64,000 nucleotides of DNA from JAFMKE01 sp037624485 (GCA_037624485.1 JASJJC010000009.1:248001-312000); one strand, 5' to 3'; shown: positions 37,034 through 46,378, counted from the stretch's first letter. Translations and numbers: made by a program. Notes: generated by a model not told the origin, from the sequence alone.

Positions 37034-37789
37034 TTAGATGTAAGGATATTTAACATTCCACAAGAATAAACCTTGAGGCGGCGATGCTTTGTTGTATTTT
37101 AAGGGAGTACCATTGCGTAAGGATTCCTCTAAGTCTTGTAAACTTAATTTTCCACGTCCAATATCAACCAGACAGCCAACCATTCGTCTGATTTGATTCC
37201 GTAAATACCTATTCGCTTGGACTTTAAATATGACGCGTTTTTCTGGTCCAAAATAGCACCATTCTGCTCGGGTGACTTTAGACAGGTGATTGCTCAATTC
37301 CGGATTAAAGCGACATAAAGCGATGTAGTTGTCATATTTGGTAAACAACTTACAAGCTTCGTTGATTTGAGTAAAATCCAATTCACTCAAAGGGTACCAC
37401 CATGTTTGATTTCTTCTAAATACTTCATATGTTTCATCTAAAAAATACCAGTATGTGCGTTCGGTAGCATCAAATCGAGCATGTGCTGAAGGTTCGACTT
37501 GGTGAACATTGAGAATCCCAATATCTTTTGGAAGCATTTTCTGGAGAATAAATTTGAGATTCTCTCTTTCCTTTGGTGCATCAAAATGCAGAAAATATCG
37601 TTTCGCATTTACACCCGTATCTGTTCTACCACAACCCACAATATAAATGGGTGTATCATATAACTTACTCAACACTTGCTCTATGGCTTGTTGAATAGAA
37701 ATGAATTCAGGTTGGCGTTGCCAGCCAAAGTAGTTGCTGCCATCGTAGGCGATTTCTAGGAAAAGTCGTTGTGGGTAGTTTTTTTTCAT
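37034..37789 (-). CDS. truA: tRNA pseudouridine synthase A
   Basis: 251 residues. TruA makes pseudouridine at positions 38-40 of tRNA anticodon stems. The catalytic D57 sits in CGRTDTGVNA, and FLRNQIRRMVG-like sequence (RYLRNQIRRMVGCLV) follows near residue 200. The start at 37789 gives a normal N-terminus. First gene of the truA-ABC exporter pair. Confidence 0.95.
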   Translation of the reverse strand: MKKNYPQRLFLEIAYDGSNYFGWQRQPEFISIQQAIEQVLSKLYDTPIYIVGCGRTDTGVNAKRYFLHFDAPKERENLKFILQKMLPKDIGILNVHQVEPSAHARFDATERTYWYFLDETYEVFRRNQTWWYPLSELDFTQINEACKLFTKYDNYIALCRFNPELSNHLSKVTRAEWCYFGPEKRVIFKVQANRYLRNQIRRMVGCLVDIGRGKLSLQDLEESLRNGTPLKYNKASPPQGLFLWNVKYPYI

Positions 37790-37799
37790 TTACTGTTGA

Positions 37800-37807
37800 C
37801 AAAGATA
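37800..37807 (-). promoter_or_regulatory. -7 element for truA
   Basis: Exact TATCTTTG on the minus strand, 10 bases before the truA ATG, giving a very short leader. The 268-base gap up to 38057 otherwise shows no gene; a TATATTTG on the plus strand (37979-37986) leads into no sizeable reading frame. Confidence 0.55.
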
Positions 37808-38057
37808 GTGTTTTCAATAGCATGTATTAGAGAACTTAAGGAAATGAATGCGCTCTAAAAGGGAAATGACTAAAAAATTGTACATTAGAACTGATACAGA
37901 AATATGTTCTTCGGGTTTTCTTTGAAAAGAATTTATTTTAACACCGTTAAAAGCAGCAAATAGAGGGAGTTTAGAGTATATATTTGTTTTTAAAATTTAT
38001 GACGATTAAAATAGAAAAAATTCAAACCCATCATATCTTTTAAAGCTCTCTCCCAAT

Positions 38058-41000
38058 TTATTTTAGAATAATTTTAACTACTGAATGTTTGTTCTTATTT
38101 TTTAACTCAATGAAGTAAAAACCACGTGCATAGTTTCCCATGAAAAAATCACGTTTTTTCGGATCAAGGTTTGCAATTAATTGTCCAGATACACTTAGTA
38201 ATTGAATAGATTCAAGATTTTCTTTGCCAAGGTCAATATTTATATACTCATTCGCAGGATTAGGGTGAATGCCAACATAGTCAAAATTAGTGTCATGAAT
38301 ATTAGAAAGGAATACCTCAACGGCATCTGATAAGCTATCACACAAACCATTGTAACTTAAACAAGTGTATATTCCATTTGTAATTGGTGTGAAGTTATCA
38401 TTTGTAGCGCCAGAAATTACTTGACCATTGACTAACCATTGATAACTAATTAGACCTGGAGTTGCGTATAAAATACCGTTGGACAATGTTATATTGATTG
38501 AGGGGGATAAATCAATAGTTAAATCTAAGAGAATCAGAGAATCACAACCTGACATATTGGTTAATACATGCGTTGCAGTATTGTTGCTAGACGTATAAGT
38601 ATTTCCATCTATCCAAGTATAAGTATCACATGCTGTTACTAGATCTGTTGCTGTACTGGAGTTATTAATCGTTAGATCTAATGTAACTGTGCTATCACAT
38701 CCTACTGCGTTTGTTAATACCTGCGTTGCAGTATTGTTGCTTGACGTATAAGTATTTCCATCTATCCAGGTGTAAGTATCACATTCCGTTACTGCATCTG
38801 TTCCTGTATTGGAGTTATTAATCGTTAGATCTAGTGTAACTGTGCTGTCACATCCTACTGCGTTGCTTAATACATGCGTTGCAGTATTGTTACTATTTGT
38901 GTACGTATTCCCATCAATCCAAGTGTAAGTATCACAAGCTGTCACTACATCTGTTCCTGTATTGGAGTTATTAATCGTTAGATCTAGGGTAACTGTACTG
39001 TCACATCCTACTGCGTTGCTTAATACATGCGTTGCAGTATTGTTGCTTGTGGTGTAGGTATTTCCATCTATCCAAGTGTAAGTATCACATGCTGTTACTG
39101 CATCTGTTGCTGTACTAGAGTTATTAATCGTTAGATCTAGCGTAACTGTGCTATCGCATCCTACTGCGTTGGTTAATACCTGCGTTGCGGTATTGTTGCT
39201 AGTGGTGTAGGTATTTCCATCTATCCAGGTATAAGTATCACAAGCCGTTACGGCATCTGTTGCTGTATTAGAGTTATTGATTGTTAGATCTAGCGTAACT
39301 GTGCTGTCGCATCCTACTGCATTGGTTAATACATGCGTAGCAGTGTTGTTGCTTACCGTGTAGGTATTTCCATCTATCCAAGTATAAGTATCACATGCGG
39401 TTACTGCATCTGTTCCTGTATTGGAGTTGTTGATCGTCAGATCTAGCGTAACTGTGCTGTCACATCCTACTGCGTTGCTTAATACATGCGTTGCAGTATT
39501 GTTGCTTGTGGTGTAGGTATTTCCATCTATCCAAGTGTAAGTATCACATGCTGTTACTGCATCTGTTGCTGTACTAGAGTTATTAATCGTTAGATCAAGC
39601 GATTCTAAAGAATAAATTCTAACATGACCTGCATTCGTGCCATTTCCATCATTTCTAGGGGCTCCTATAGCAACTGTCATGCCATCTGAGGATAAACAAA
39701 CAGATTGGCCGCTACTACTAATCGTTTCCTCACCATCGATATCATCTCCTAGTTGATTCCATGTACTACTTATATCATCATAAGAATATATTCTAACATG
39801 ACCTGAACCATTGCCATTTCCATCATTGAAAAGGGCTCCTATAGCAACAATATTTCCATCCGAATATAAAGAAACAGAAGAGCCACTTCGATCACCCCCT
39901 GCCTCTCCATCTATATCATCTCCTAGTTGATTCCATGTACTACTCATATCATCATAAGAATAGATTCTAACATGACCTGCATCTGAGCCATTTCCATCAT
40001 TTCTAGGGGCTCCTATAGCTACTGTCCTACCATCTGAAGATAAAGAAACAGAATGGCCGCTATTATCATCTGCTGCCTCACCATCGATATCATCTCCTAG
40101 TTGATTCCAAGAATCATTAATTGCATCATAAGAATAGATTCTAGTATGACCTGCAAACTGGCCATTTCCATCATTAAGATATGCTCCAATAGCTACTGTC
40201 ATGCCATCTGAAGATAAAGAAACAGAAGAGCCACTTCGATCACCCCCTGCCTCTCCATCTATATCATTTCCTAGTTGATTCCATGTACTACTTACACCAT
40301 CATAAGAATAGATTCTAGTATGACCTGAACTATTACCATTTTCATCATTTTCATCGGCTCCAATAGCTACTGTCATTCCATCTGAGGATAAAGAAACAAA
40401 AAAGCCGCTTCCATCACCCGATGCCTCACCATCTATATCATTTCCTAGTTGATTCCAAGAATCATTAATTGCATCATAAGAATAGATTCTAACATGACCT
40501 GCATTCGCGCCATTTCCATCATTATTATGGGCTCCTATAGCTACTGTCATACCATCTGAAGATAAGGAAACAGATCTGCCGCTTTCATCACCCACTGCCT
40601 CACCATCAATATCATCTCCTAGTTGATCCCAAGAATCATTAATTGAATTATAAGAATAGATTCTAGTATGACCTGCAAACTGGCCATTTCCATCATTGTA
40701 AAGGGCTCCTATAGCAACAATATTTCCATCCGAAGATAAAGAAACAGAATGGCCGCTATTATCAATTGCTGCCTCTCCATCGATATCATTTCCTAGTTGT
40801 GAATAATTAGTATAATTCCCACTTTGAGTCAAATATGTACCGTTAAAAAGAAGGGAGTCGCAAGCGGTATCGGATTCTATAATATGTAGGTATATAGTAT
40901 GCGTTGAATCGCATGTTGCTTGATTAGTAAATAGCTGACTGTATGCGCCACTTTGATTATAAGTAATACCATTCCATGTGTAATTATCAGTAGAAGATAC

Positions 41001-42551
41001 TATATCACTACTAGAACTAGAGTGGTTAATCGTTAAATTAAGTGTAACCGTGCTATCACATCCAGTCACATTTGGTAGAACATGCGTTGCGGTATTGTTA
41101 CTTGACGTGTAAGTATTTCCATCTATCCATGTATAAGTATCACATGCTGTTACTACAGCTGTTGCTGTACTGGAGTTGTTAATCGTTAGATCAAGCGATT
41201 CTAATGAATAAATTCTAACATGACCAGCATCCGAGCCATTTCCATCATTATATGGTGCTCCAATAGCTACTGTCATGCCATCTGAGGATAAAGAAACATA
41301 AAGGCCGCTGAAATCAATTGCTGCCTCTCCATTTATATCAGTTCCTAGTTGACCCCATGTGCCATTTATATCATCATAAGAATAGATTCTAACATGTCCT
41401 GATTTAGTGCCATTTCCATCATTAAAATATGCTCCAATAGCTACTGTATTGCCATCTGAAGATAAAGAAACAGACCTGCCGCTGCGATCACCTACTGCCT
41501 CACCATCGATATCATCTCCTAGTTGATCCCATGTGCCATTTATATCATCGTAAGAATAAATTCTAACATGACCTGCATCCAAGCCGTTTCCATTATTAAA
41601 ATATGCTCCTATAGCTACTGTCCTGCCATCTGAAGATAAAGAAACAGAAAAGCCGCTTTCATCACCTGCTGCCTCTCCATCGATATCAGTTCCTAGTTGG
41701 CTCCATGTGCCATTTAAATCATCAAAAGAATAGATTCTAACATGACCTGCATTCGCGCCATTACCATCATTATATGGTGCTCCAATAGCTACTGTCATGC
41801 CATCTGAGGATAAAGAAACAGAAAAGCCGCTGACATCGTTTGCTGCCTCTCCATCGATATCAGTTCCTAGTTGATTCCATGTGCTACTTATATCATTAAA
41901 AGAATAGACTCTAACATGACCTGAAGAAGAGCCATTTTCATCATTAAAAATGGCTCCTATAGCTACTGTTTTTCCATCCGAAGATAAAGAAACAGAAGTG
42001 CCACTGCGATCACTTACTGCCTCACCATCGATATCTGCTCCTAATTGAATCCATGTGCTACTTATATCATTAAAAGAATAGATTCTAACATGACCTGCAT
42101 GAAAGCCATTTCCATCATTATTATGGGCTCCTATGGCTACTGTCCTGCCATCCGAAGATAAAGAAACAGAAGTGCCACTTTGATCATCCGCTGCCTCTCC
42201 ATCTATATCATTTCCAAGTTGATTCCATGTGCCATTTATATCATCATAAGAATAGATTCTAGTTTGACCTGCCTCCGTGCCATTTCCATTATTACTATAG
42301 GCTCCTATAGCTACTGTTTTTCCATCTGAAGCTAAAGAAACAGAATAGCCGCTGCGATCATCTGCTGCCTCTCCATCTATATCATTTCCTAGTTGTGAAT
42401 AATTATTATAATTCCCACTTTGAGTTAAATATGTTCCGTTAAATAGAATGGAGTCGCAAGCGGAAATCTGACTGAAACCATAACATGGAATGCACAACAT
42501 AAGAGCTATCAAACCAATTAATATCGGGAAAGTGACATTTATTTTTTTCAT
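38058..42551 (-). CDS. T9SS-secreted protein with two seven-bladed propeller repeat sets
   Basis: 1,497 residues from the ATG at 42551 (signal peptide ends YGFSQ; the longer reading to 42605 runs into the promoter). Order: signal; seven 58-residue repeats (about 50-451) of the form QLGxDIDGEA...SGxSVSLSSDGxTVAIGA...NDGNGxxxGHVRIYS; one linker module with ACDTYTWIDGNTYT and a divergent relative; seven more 58-residue repeats (about 582-984); seven 51-residue repeats (about 988-1344) with CDTYTWIDGNTYT...GCDSTVTLDLTI; and a T9SS type A sorting domain (about 1420-1497). The 58-residue units resemble FG-GAP/integrin-like blades, so each set of seven probably forms one beta-propeller. Likely a surface adhesin or binding protein. 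Confidence 0.85.
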   Translation of the reverse strand: MKKINVTFPILIGLIALMLCIPCYGFSQISACDSILFNGTYLTQSGNYNNYSQLGNDIDGEAADDRSGYSVSLASDGKTVAIGAYSNNGNGTEAGQTRIYSYDDINGTWNQLGNDIDGEAADDQSGTSVSLSSDGRTVAIGAHNNDGNGFHAGHVRIYSFNDISSTWIQLGADIDGEAVSDRSGTSVSLSSDGKTVAIGAIFNDENGSSSGHVRVYSFNDISSTWNQLGTDIDGEAANDVSGFSVSLSSDGMTVAIGAPYNDGNGANAGHVRIYSFDDLNGTWSQLGTDIDGEAAGDESGFSVSLSSDGRTVAIGAYFNNGNGLDAGHVRIYSYDDINGTWDQLGDDIDGEAVGDRSGRSVSLSSDGNTVAIGAYFNDGNGTKSGHVRIYSYDDINGTWGQLGTDINGEAAIDFSGLYVSLSSDGMTVAIGAPYNDGNGSDAGHVRIYSLESLDLTINNSSTATAVVTACDTYTWIDGNTYTSSNNTATHVLPNVTGCDSTVTLNLTINHSSSSSDIVSSTDNYTWNGITYNQSGAYSQLFTNQATCDSTHTIYLHIIESDTACDSLLFNGTYLTQSGNYTNYSQLGNDIDGEAAIDNSGHSVSLSSDGNIVAIGALYNDGNGQFAGHTRIYSYNSINDSWDQLGDDIDGEAVGDESGRSVSLSSDGMTVAIGAHNNDGNGANAGHVRIYSYDAINDSWNQLGNDIDGEASGDGSGFFVSLSSDGMTVAIGADENDENGNSSGHTRIYSYDGVSSTWNQLGNDIDGEAGGDRSGSSVSLSSDGMTVAIGAYLNDGNGQFAGHTRIYSYDAINDSWNQLGDDIDGEAADDNSGHSVSLSSDGRTVAIGAPRNDGNGSDAGHVRIYSYDDMSSTWNQLGDDIDGEAGGDRSGSSVSLYSDGNIVAIGALFNDGNGNGSGHVRIYSYDDISSTWNQLGDDIDGEETISSSGQSVCLSSDGMTVAIGAPRNDGNGTNAGHVRIYSLESLDLTINNSSTATDAVTACDTYTWIDGNTYTTSNNTATHVLSNAVGCDSTVTLDLTINNSNTGTDAVTACDTYTWIDGNTYTVSNNTATHVLTNAVGCDSTVTLDLTINNSNTATDAVTACDTYTWIDGNTYTTSNNTATQVLTNAVGCDSTVTLDLTINNSSTATDAVTACDTYTWIDGNTYTTSNNTATHVLSNAVGCDSTVTLDLTINNSNTGTDVVTACDTYTWIDGNTYTNSNNTATHVLSNAVGCDSTVTLDLTINNSNTGTDAVTECDTYTWIDGNTYTSSNNTATQVLTNAVGCDSTVTLDLTINNSSTATDLVTACDTYTWIDGNTYTSSNNTATHVLTNMSGCDSLILLDLTIDLSPSINITLSNGILYATPGLISYQWLVNGQVISGATNDNFTPITNGIYTCLSYNGLCDSLSDAVEVFLSNIHDTNFDYVGIHPNPANEYINIDLGKENLESIQLLSVSGQLIANLDPKKRDFFMGNYARGFYFIELKNKNKHSVVKIILK
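38518..39588 (-). repeat. Seven tandem 153-bp repeats
   Basis: The motif GTTAGATC (or a close variant) recurs at 38671, 38824, 38977, 39130, 39283, 39436 and 39589, exactly 153 bases apart, and the first unit begins with GTTAAATC at 38518. Units are near-identical in DNA and encode 51 residues each with two conserved cysteines. A diverged extra copy lies at about 41034-41190. Confidence 0.95.
39600..40805 (-). repeat. Propeller set 2: seven 174-bp repeats
   Basis: Units of 174 bases (58 residues), for example ATCATC-TCCTAG landmarks at 39741 and 39915. Seven DIDGEA starts can be counted in the protein. DNA similarity between units is high, especially in the strand encoding SVSLSSDG. Confidence 0.9.
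41197..42400 (-). repeat. Propeller set 1: seven 174-bp repeats
   Basis: A second array of seven 58-residue units, homologous to set 2 (39600-40805), so the whole propeller region appears duplicated, each copy ending in the same IYSLESLDLTIN transition into a Cys-containing module. Confidence 0.9.
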
Positions 42552-42575
42552 TGAAAAAGGTGTTTTGACTATACG

Positions 42576-42605
42576 TAAATATAATAAAAAAATATGTATT
42601 AACAA
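42576..42605 (-). promoter_or_regulatory. Promoter of the double-propeller protein gene
   Basis: On the minus strand TTG (42603-42605), a 19-base spacer, then TATATTTA (42576-42583), one base off TAnnTTTG. The chosen ATG lies 24 bases further on. Confidence 0.55.
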
Positions 42606-42706
42606 TTGAACAGAATCAAGATAAAACCACTTGCGAAGAAGAAAAATTTTTGTTGCATATAAATTTTATGTTAAGTATAAAACTAGTTATATTCGGCAAC
42701 AGTACG

Positions 42707-42714
42707 TATATTTG
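42707..42714 (+). promoter_or_regulatory. -7 element for the DUF4293 gene
   Basis: Exact TATATTTG, 17 bases before the ATG at 42732, in a divergent intergenic region. No TTTG at the -33 position. Confidence 0.55.
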
Positions 42715-42731
42715 CTTACTAAAGAAGAAAA

Positions 42732-43121
42732 ATGATTCAACGTATCCAAACCATTTATTTTACGATTGCAGCTTTGTTCGCTGGCATGTTCAGCTTTTTT
42801 AGTGATTTCGCCATAATAAGCTTAAATAGTAGGGGTGTTCAGGAGCTTAGTTCTTCAGGTTTGGCAATTATTTCGGGTATACTTGCTTTTACTACAATTT
42901 TCTTTTTTAAGAAAAGGCGTATTCAATTGACATTGATAGGGCTAAATAGTATAATTCTAATTATAACTTTAATTTTATTTGTGTTGAGTGAGGGTATATC
43001 TGAGTTTTATAAGGACTGGCCGTTCTATCTTTTGATAGTCTCTGTTGTGGCTTTGATTTTGGCAAGGAAGGGTGTTAAAGCCGATGAGGAACTGATTCGA
43101 TCGGCTGATCGACTGAGGTAG
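42732..43121 (+). CDS. DUF4293 membrane protein
   Basis: 129 residues with four hydrophobic helices (about 7-27, 42-59, 67-85, 95-110). The start MIQRIQTIYFTIAAL and the end KADEELIRSADRLR are the conserved ends of the Bacteroidota-specific DUF4293 family. Function unknown. Confidence 0.85.
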   Translation: MIQRIQTIYFTIAALFAGMFSFFSDFAIISLNSRGVQELSSSGLAIISGILAFTTIFFFKKRRIQLTLIGLNSIILIITLILFVLSEGISEFYKDWPFYLLIVSVVALILARKGVKADEELIRSADRLR

Positions 43122-43211
43122 GTTTACGTTGATTGAATGCATAACTTTCTAAATTTGAATAAAATATTCCCATAAAATACTTAGAGCGTTGTTTGCACTA
43201 TTAATTATTCT

Positions 43212-43219
43212 TAACTTTA
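43212..43219 (+). promoter_or_regulatory. Candidate -7 element for the small lipoprotein
   Basis: TAACTTTA, one base off TAnnTTTG, with a TTG 20 bases upstream (43189-43191). It precedes both possible starts of the next gene. Confidence 0.35.
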
Positions 43220-43300
43220 GATGAGATTTTGGAGCGAATAAAAAAACATTATCCGCCAAGTATCCGAAAGGCAAATAGATTAAATAAAAAAAGTAAGTGG

Positions 43301-43564
43301 ATGAGAATTATAGCAATAGTAGGACTTAGTTTAATGATTTTTTTAGGGGCATGTAAATCCAGTTCCGCGGTTACCTCGGCATCAAGCGATGCACAGTACG
43401 ACGGGACTATTCAGCAAGAGGGTAAAAGTGAAAACATTAGTTCTGAAGGGAAAGAAGTTGACCAATCTTCAAATGGAATAGTGAACCCCTTAGAAGTAAG
43501 TCCACAAAGCGGGGGAATGAAGAAGAGTATTCCAATTAAAAAAAGTTCTTCAGGCGGTAATTAA
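43301..43564 (+). CDS. Small hypothetical lipoprotein
   Basis: 87 residues from the ATG at 43301. The signal MRIIAIVGLSLMIFLGAC fits a lipoprotein with C18; the mature part is Ser/Gly/Lys-rich and disordered (many SS, KS and GGN-COOH). A TTG at 43229 is in frame and would add 24 strongly basic residues (KKHYPPSIRKANRLNKKSKW); it cannot be excluded. No family recognised. Confidence 0.6.
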   Translation: MRIIAIVGLSLMIFLGACKSSSAVTSASSDAQYDGTIQQEGKSENISSEGKEVDQSSNGIVNPLEVSPQSGGMKKSIPIKKSSSGGN

Positions 43565-43578
43565 TTAAATTAATTTTA

Positions 43579-43586
43579 TACATTTG
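43579..43586 (+). promoter_or_regulatory. -7 element for tRNA-Arg
   Basis: Exact TACATTTG, 36 bases before the 5' end of the mature tRNA. No -33 TTTG at standard spacing. Confidence 0.5.
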
Positions 43587-43622
43587 CAGCCCGAAAAGAA
43601 TAGAAATATTCTTCGAGGTATT

Positions 43623-43696
43623 GGGCCAGTAGCTCAGCTGGATAGAGCACCTCCCTTCTAAGGAGGCGGTCCTAGGTTCGAATCCTAGCTGGCTCA
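43623..43696 (+). tRNA. tRNA-Arg (anticodon TCT)
   Basis: A complete cloverleaf: acceptor GGGCCAG pairs with CTGGCTC, the D arm is TAGCTCAGCTGGATAGAGCA, the anticodon stem CCTCC/GGAGG encloses loop CTTCTAA with anticodon TCT (AGA codons), and the T arm is CTAGG-TTCGAAT-CCTAG. The 3' CCA is not encoded. Discriminator base A at 43696. Confidence 0.97.
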
Positions 43697-43697
43697 C

Positions 43698-43735
43698 AAA
43701 GTCTCATTCCATTTGGTTTGAGACTTTTTTCTTTT
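43698..43735 (+). terminator. Terminator after tRNA-Arg
   Basis: Stem AAAGTCTCA (43698-43706) with TGAGACTTT (43719-43727) and a following T-run directly after the tRNA gene. Confidence 0.88.
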
Positions 43736-43771
43736 CGAGGTTTTGGTTTGATGATTAACTAAAATAAAATT

Positions 43772-46291
43772 TTATCTCTCGATGATTACTTTTTTCGTAA
43801 TCAATCCATTTTGAGTTGCAAGCTGCACTAAATAGATGCCTTGACTAAGTTCACTAAGATTTACCTCTAAAATGATATGCTCTGCTGAATGCTTATAGGT
43901 TTCAAGAATTTGCCCTTGCATATCAACAATACTCACCAAAACATCTTCATTTACAGCACTTAAGTCAAGGTTAAATCTACCAGTACTTGGGTTAGGATAA
44001 ACCATGAAGTCTGTTGCATTAACTTGTTTGATTCCAACCGAAGGCTGGTATGTAGTATCCGCATTGAATGGTGTATTTCTAAATGAAATCAAATGTGACT
44101 TAACGATTAAATTAGGATTGAATCCGTCGTCACAGTTAGTGCATGTTGTGCCTGATATACATCCAGGATTGTTTGGATGGCATAAATCTACATAGTCTTC
44201 GTCAAAGATATATTTCAGCTCTACTGGGGTATTGGAAATATATGGGGTCATATCATAATCAAACCATTGGGCAATACTACCAGGGCACCAACCTGCTCTG
44301 TCGTATATCCATGTCCCATTTTGCGGACTACAAGCATCTGGATTAGGATTGCAATCATTCCAATTGTCTTGAGAAAATGTCTCAACTCCACCCACCCAAA
44401 TGTGGTGCTCATCTCGATGGAATTCAGCAGCATTTCCAGTGTTGTTATCTCCCCAACCATGTCCAGTTGATACCAGTTTTAAGGCAGAAGCCTCCACACC
44501 ATTTTCGTAAGAAAAGTCATAGATTTCACAGGGTTGTAGGTCTGCCATGTTCCCAAAGTCATAGGTTTCGCTCCACAACTTATCTATTTTACTATAGGCT
44601 TGTTCGGGTATACCCGCATTGTATGCCAAGTTTAAGCTGTACAAAAAACCATTGCCTTGCGTGCCTAAATTTCCTCGAAAAGTTACTTTACCTTGCAGCA
44701 GCGACATAAAATCGCTCAAATCAATATTATGGGAACAGGCTACTCCATATGGTGTTAAGTATCTTATAATCTCGTACCATTCTCCGTTATGTCCTTTAAC
44801 GCTTAAACTTGAAACACGGTCCCATGGATCGCACCCTCCTGGGGGACAATCAATACTCAAGGTAGCATATATCGAATCAAAAGCCCCCACATAGCTAGGT
44901 AGCGTAGCTTCTACATCTTCGGTGTAATTCTCTAAATCTAACCACAGGTCATCAAATGCGTCAATACTAAGGTTGCTTGCTGAGGAGCTTATGTTGAAAT
45001 CAATGGATTGAATAACGGATCCTCCATAATTGTTGGCAGCTCTTACTTCAAAGGTATGCGTTCCATAAGCTTCGGGTGTCCACCATGCCGTGTAATGCTT
45101 ATTTCCCCAATCTTTCAATCCAACGTTTATGCCATCCACTGAAAAATATACAGCATTAACATCAAATAGATTGTCGAAGTCAATATCTACGATTGCTGCA
45201 AGCTCAATGGGCATAAAGTTCATCATATAAAAATCGCCTGCTAGTGGGTTTCGAATATCAATATTTGGCACATTGCCTAATGCGTCAATGACCATAAATG
45301 AAGATTCAATAGGAGCCGCTGGATTAGAGGAGATATCTCCATCTTGCTTGGCTCTAATAACAACTTCTCCCGGAGTTCCTGCCAAGGTAATTGTAGATCC
45401 ACTCACTGAAGCCGGCCCACTTACCACCTCAAAACTAACAGGTAAACCTGAAGTGCTATTCGCATTTATTGAAAAAGGAGCATCTAAACTTACTTTATTA
45501 TCAATTTGAGGGAAACTAATCGCCTGCTCGCCAATGTCTAGTGTCCCGCTAAAATTTGAACTATCGCCTAATAATTCTAGGTGCATTAATTGCGCATTTC
45601 TAGTTCCGTTACCGGTTAAAGATTCCAATTCCACGATACTTGTGTTGTTGCCATTCGGAAAGCCATGGTCAAATTTATAGTAAAGGACTAAATCTGTTTC
45701 ATCGCCTTGAAGCTCATTCGCCATCATATTGTTTAGGTCAGTCGAAGAAAGTGCTTTAGTCCACAAGCATACCTCATCAGCTCGTCCTGGATAGACGAAG
45801 TTAAATCCTCCCTCTAAGCTTTTTCCTACGGCAAAAGGTTTATCGATAGAGCTAATCACGCCACTCGCAGAGCTGCTTCCTATCGATACACCATCTATAA
45901 ATAATACTAAACTTGCCCCATTGTAGACTAAGGCAATATGTTGCCATTGATTGGGGATGATTGTTCCAGCTGGACCAACAACTTCATGCAGGCCTGTGTT
46001 GGTTAATAAACGGCATTCCAAAGCACCTCCACCAAGTTGCAGAATATAGAAGCCTCCTGTTCCAGTGCCATTGCCGCGAATACCCATCATCCCTGCTCCG
46101 TATTGATATCGATCTGCATTAAACCAACCTGCCATGCTGATTGCATTCTCATTCGCAATTAGTTGAACAGCAGAATCTAATACGACATAGTCATTGTTGC
46201 CGTCAAAATGTAAATGTTGATTGCTTTGCGCTTGAGCGATTTCAGTTAAGCCTACAATAACTAGAAATACGAATTGGAATATATTTTTCAT
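43772..46291 (-). CDS. Secreted PNGase F-like glycoamidase with LamG domain
   Basis: 839 residues: signal peptide (ends AQAQ), an N-terminal LamG/concanavalin A-like domain (about 24-215: LHFDGNNDYVVLDS, RADEVCLWTKALS), Ig-like segments (about 245-440), a peptide-N-glycosidase F-type catalytic pair of domains (about 450-740) and a T9SS type A sorting domain (about 770-839). PNGase F landmarks are visible: CDPWDR with D491 matching the catalytic Asp, AAEF with E623 in the position of the catalytic Glu (WCAEW-type motif), and YDRAGWCPG. PNGase F releases N-glycans from glycoproteins by cleaving the Asn side-chain amide. Predicted to be secreted and to act on eukaryotic glycoproteins. Confidence 0.88.
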   Translation of the reverse strand: MKNIFQFVFLVIVGLTEIAQAQSNQHLHFDGNNDYVVLDSAVQLIANENAISMAGWFNADRYQYGAGMMGIRGNGTGTGGFYILQLGGGALECRLLTNTGLHEVVGPAGTIIPNQWQHIALVYNGASLVLFIDGVSIGSSSASGVISSIDKPFAVGKSLEGGFNFVYPGRADEVCLWTKALSSTDLNNMMANELQGDETDLVLYYKFDHGFPNGNNTSIVELESLTGNGTRNAQLMHLELLGDSSNFSGTLDIGEQAISFPQIDNKVSLDAPFSINANSTSGLPVSFEVVSGPASVSGSTITLAGTPGEVVIRAKQDGDISSNPAAPIESSFMVIDALGNVPNIDIRNPLAGDFYMMNFMPIELAAIVDIDFDNLFDVNAVYFSVDGINVGLKDWGNKHYTAWWTPEAYGTHTFEVRAANNYGGSVIQSIDFNISSSASNLSIDAFDDLWLDLENYTEDVEATLPSYVGAFDSIYATLSIDCPPGGCDPWDRVSSLSVKGHNGEWYEIIRYLTPYGVACSHNIDLSDFMSLLQGKVTFRGNLGTQGNGFLYSLNLAYNAGIPEQAYSKIDKLWSETYDFGNMADLQPCEIYDFSYENGVEASALKLVSTGHGWGDNNTGNAAEFHRDEHHIWVGGVETFSQDNWNDCNPNPDACSPQNGTWIYDRAGWCPGSIAQWFDYDMTPYISNTPVELKYIFDEDYVDLCHPNNPGCISGTTCTNCDDGFNPNLIVKSHLISFRNTPFNADTTYQPSVGIKQVNATDFMVYPNPSTGRFNLDLSAVNEDVLVSIVDMQGQILETYKHSAEHIILEVNLSELSQGIYLVQLATQNGLITKKVIIER

Positions 46292-46364
46292 TCACGATTA
46301 TTTTTCCAAAAATAGCGATTATTTTATAAGTAGTATTTGTTCAGAAATTTCAAAAGAACTTGCT

Positions 46365-46372
46365 TAAATTTG
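46365..46372 (+). promoter_or_regulatory. Candidate -7 element for recQ
   Basis: TAAATTTG ends six bases before the chosen recQ ATG, implying a leader of at most one or two bases. No TTTG at standard -33 spacing. Confidence 0.4.
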
Positions 46373-46378
46373 AAAAGT

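Noticed and set aside
37979..37986. TATATTTG on the plus strand in the truA to propeller-gene gap, a possible sRNA promoter.
   Set aside because: No gene, hairpin or terminator follows it on that strand; the only reading frame is 14 codons.
38518..42400. Regular repeats considered as a CRISPR array.
   Set aside because: Repeats are 153 and 174 bp, fully coding and contiguous with no short repeat/spacer pattern and no cas genes.
44004..44894. Several plus-strand open frames of 60-110 codons within the PNGase F-like gene.
   Set aside because: They lie antisense inside a clearly coding frame with motifs and a sorting domain; no independent start signals or families.
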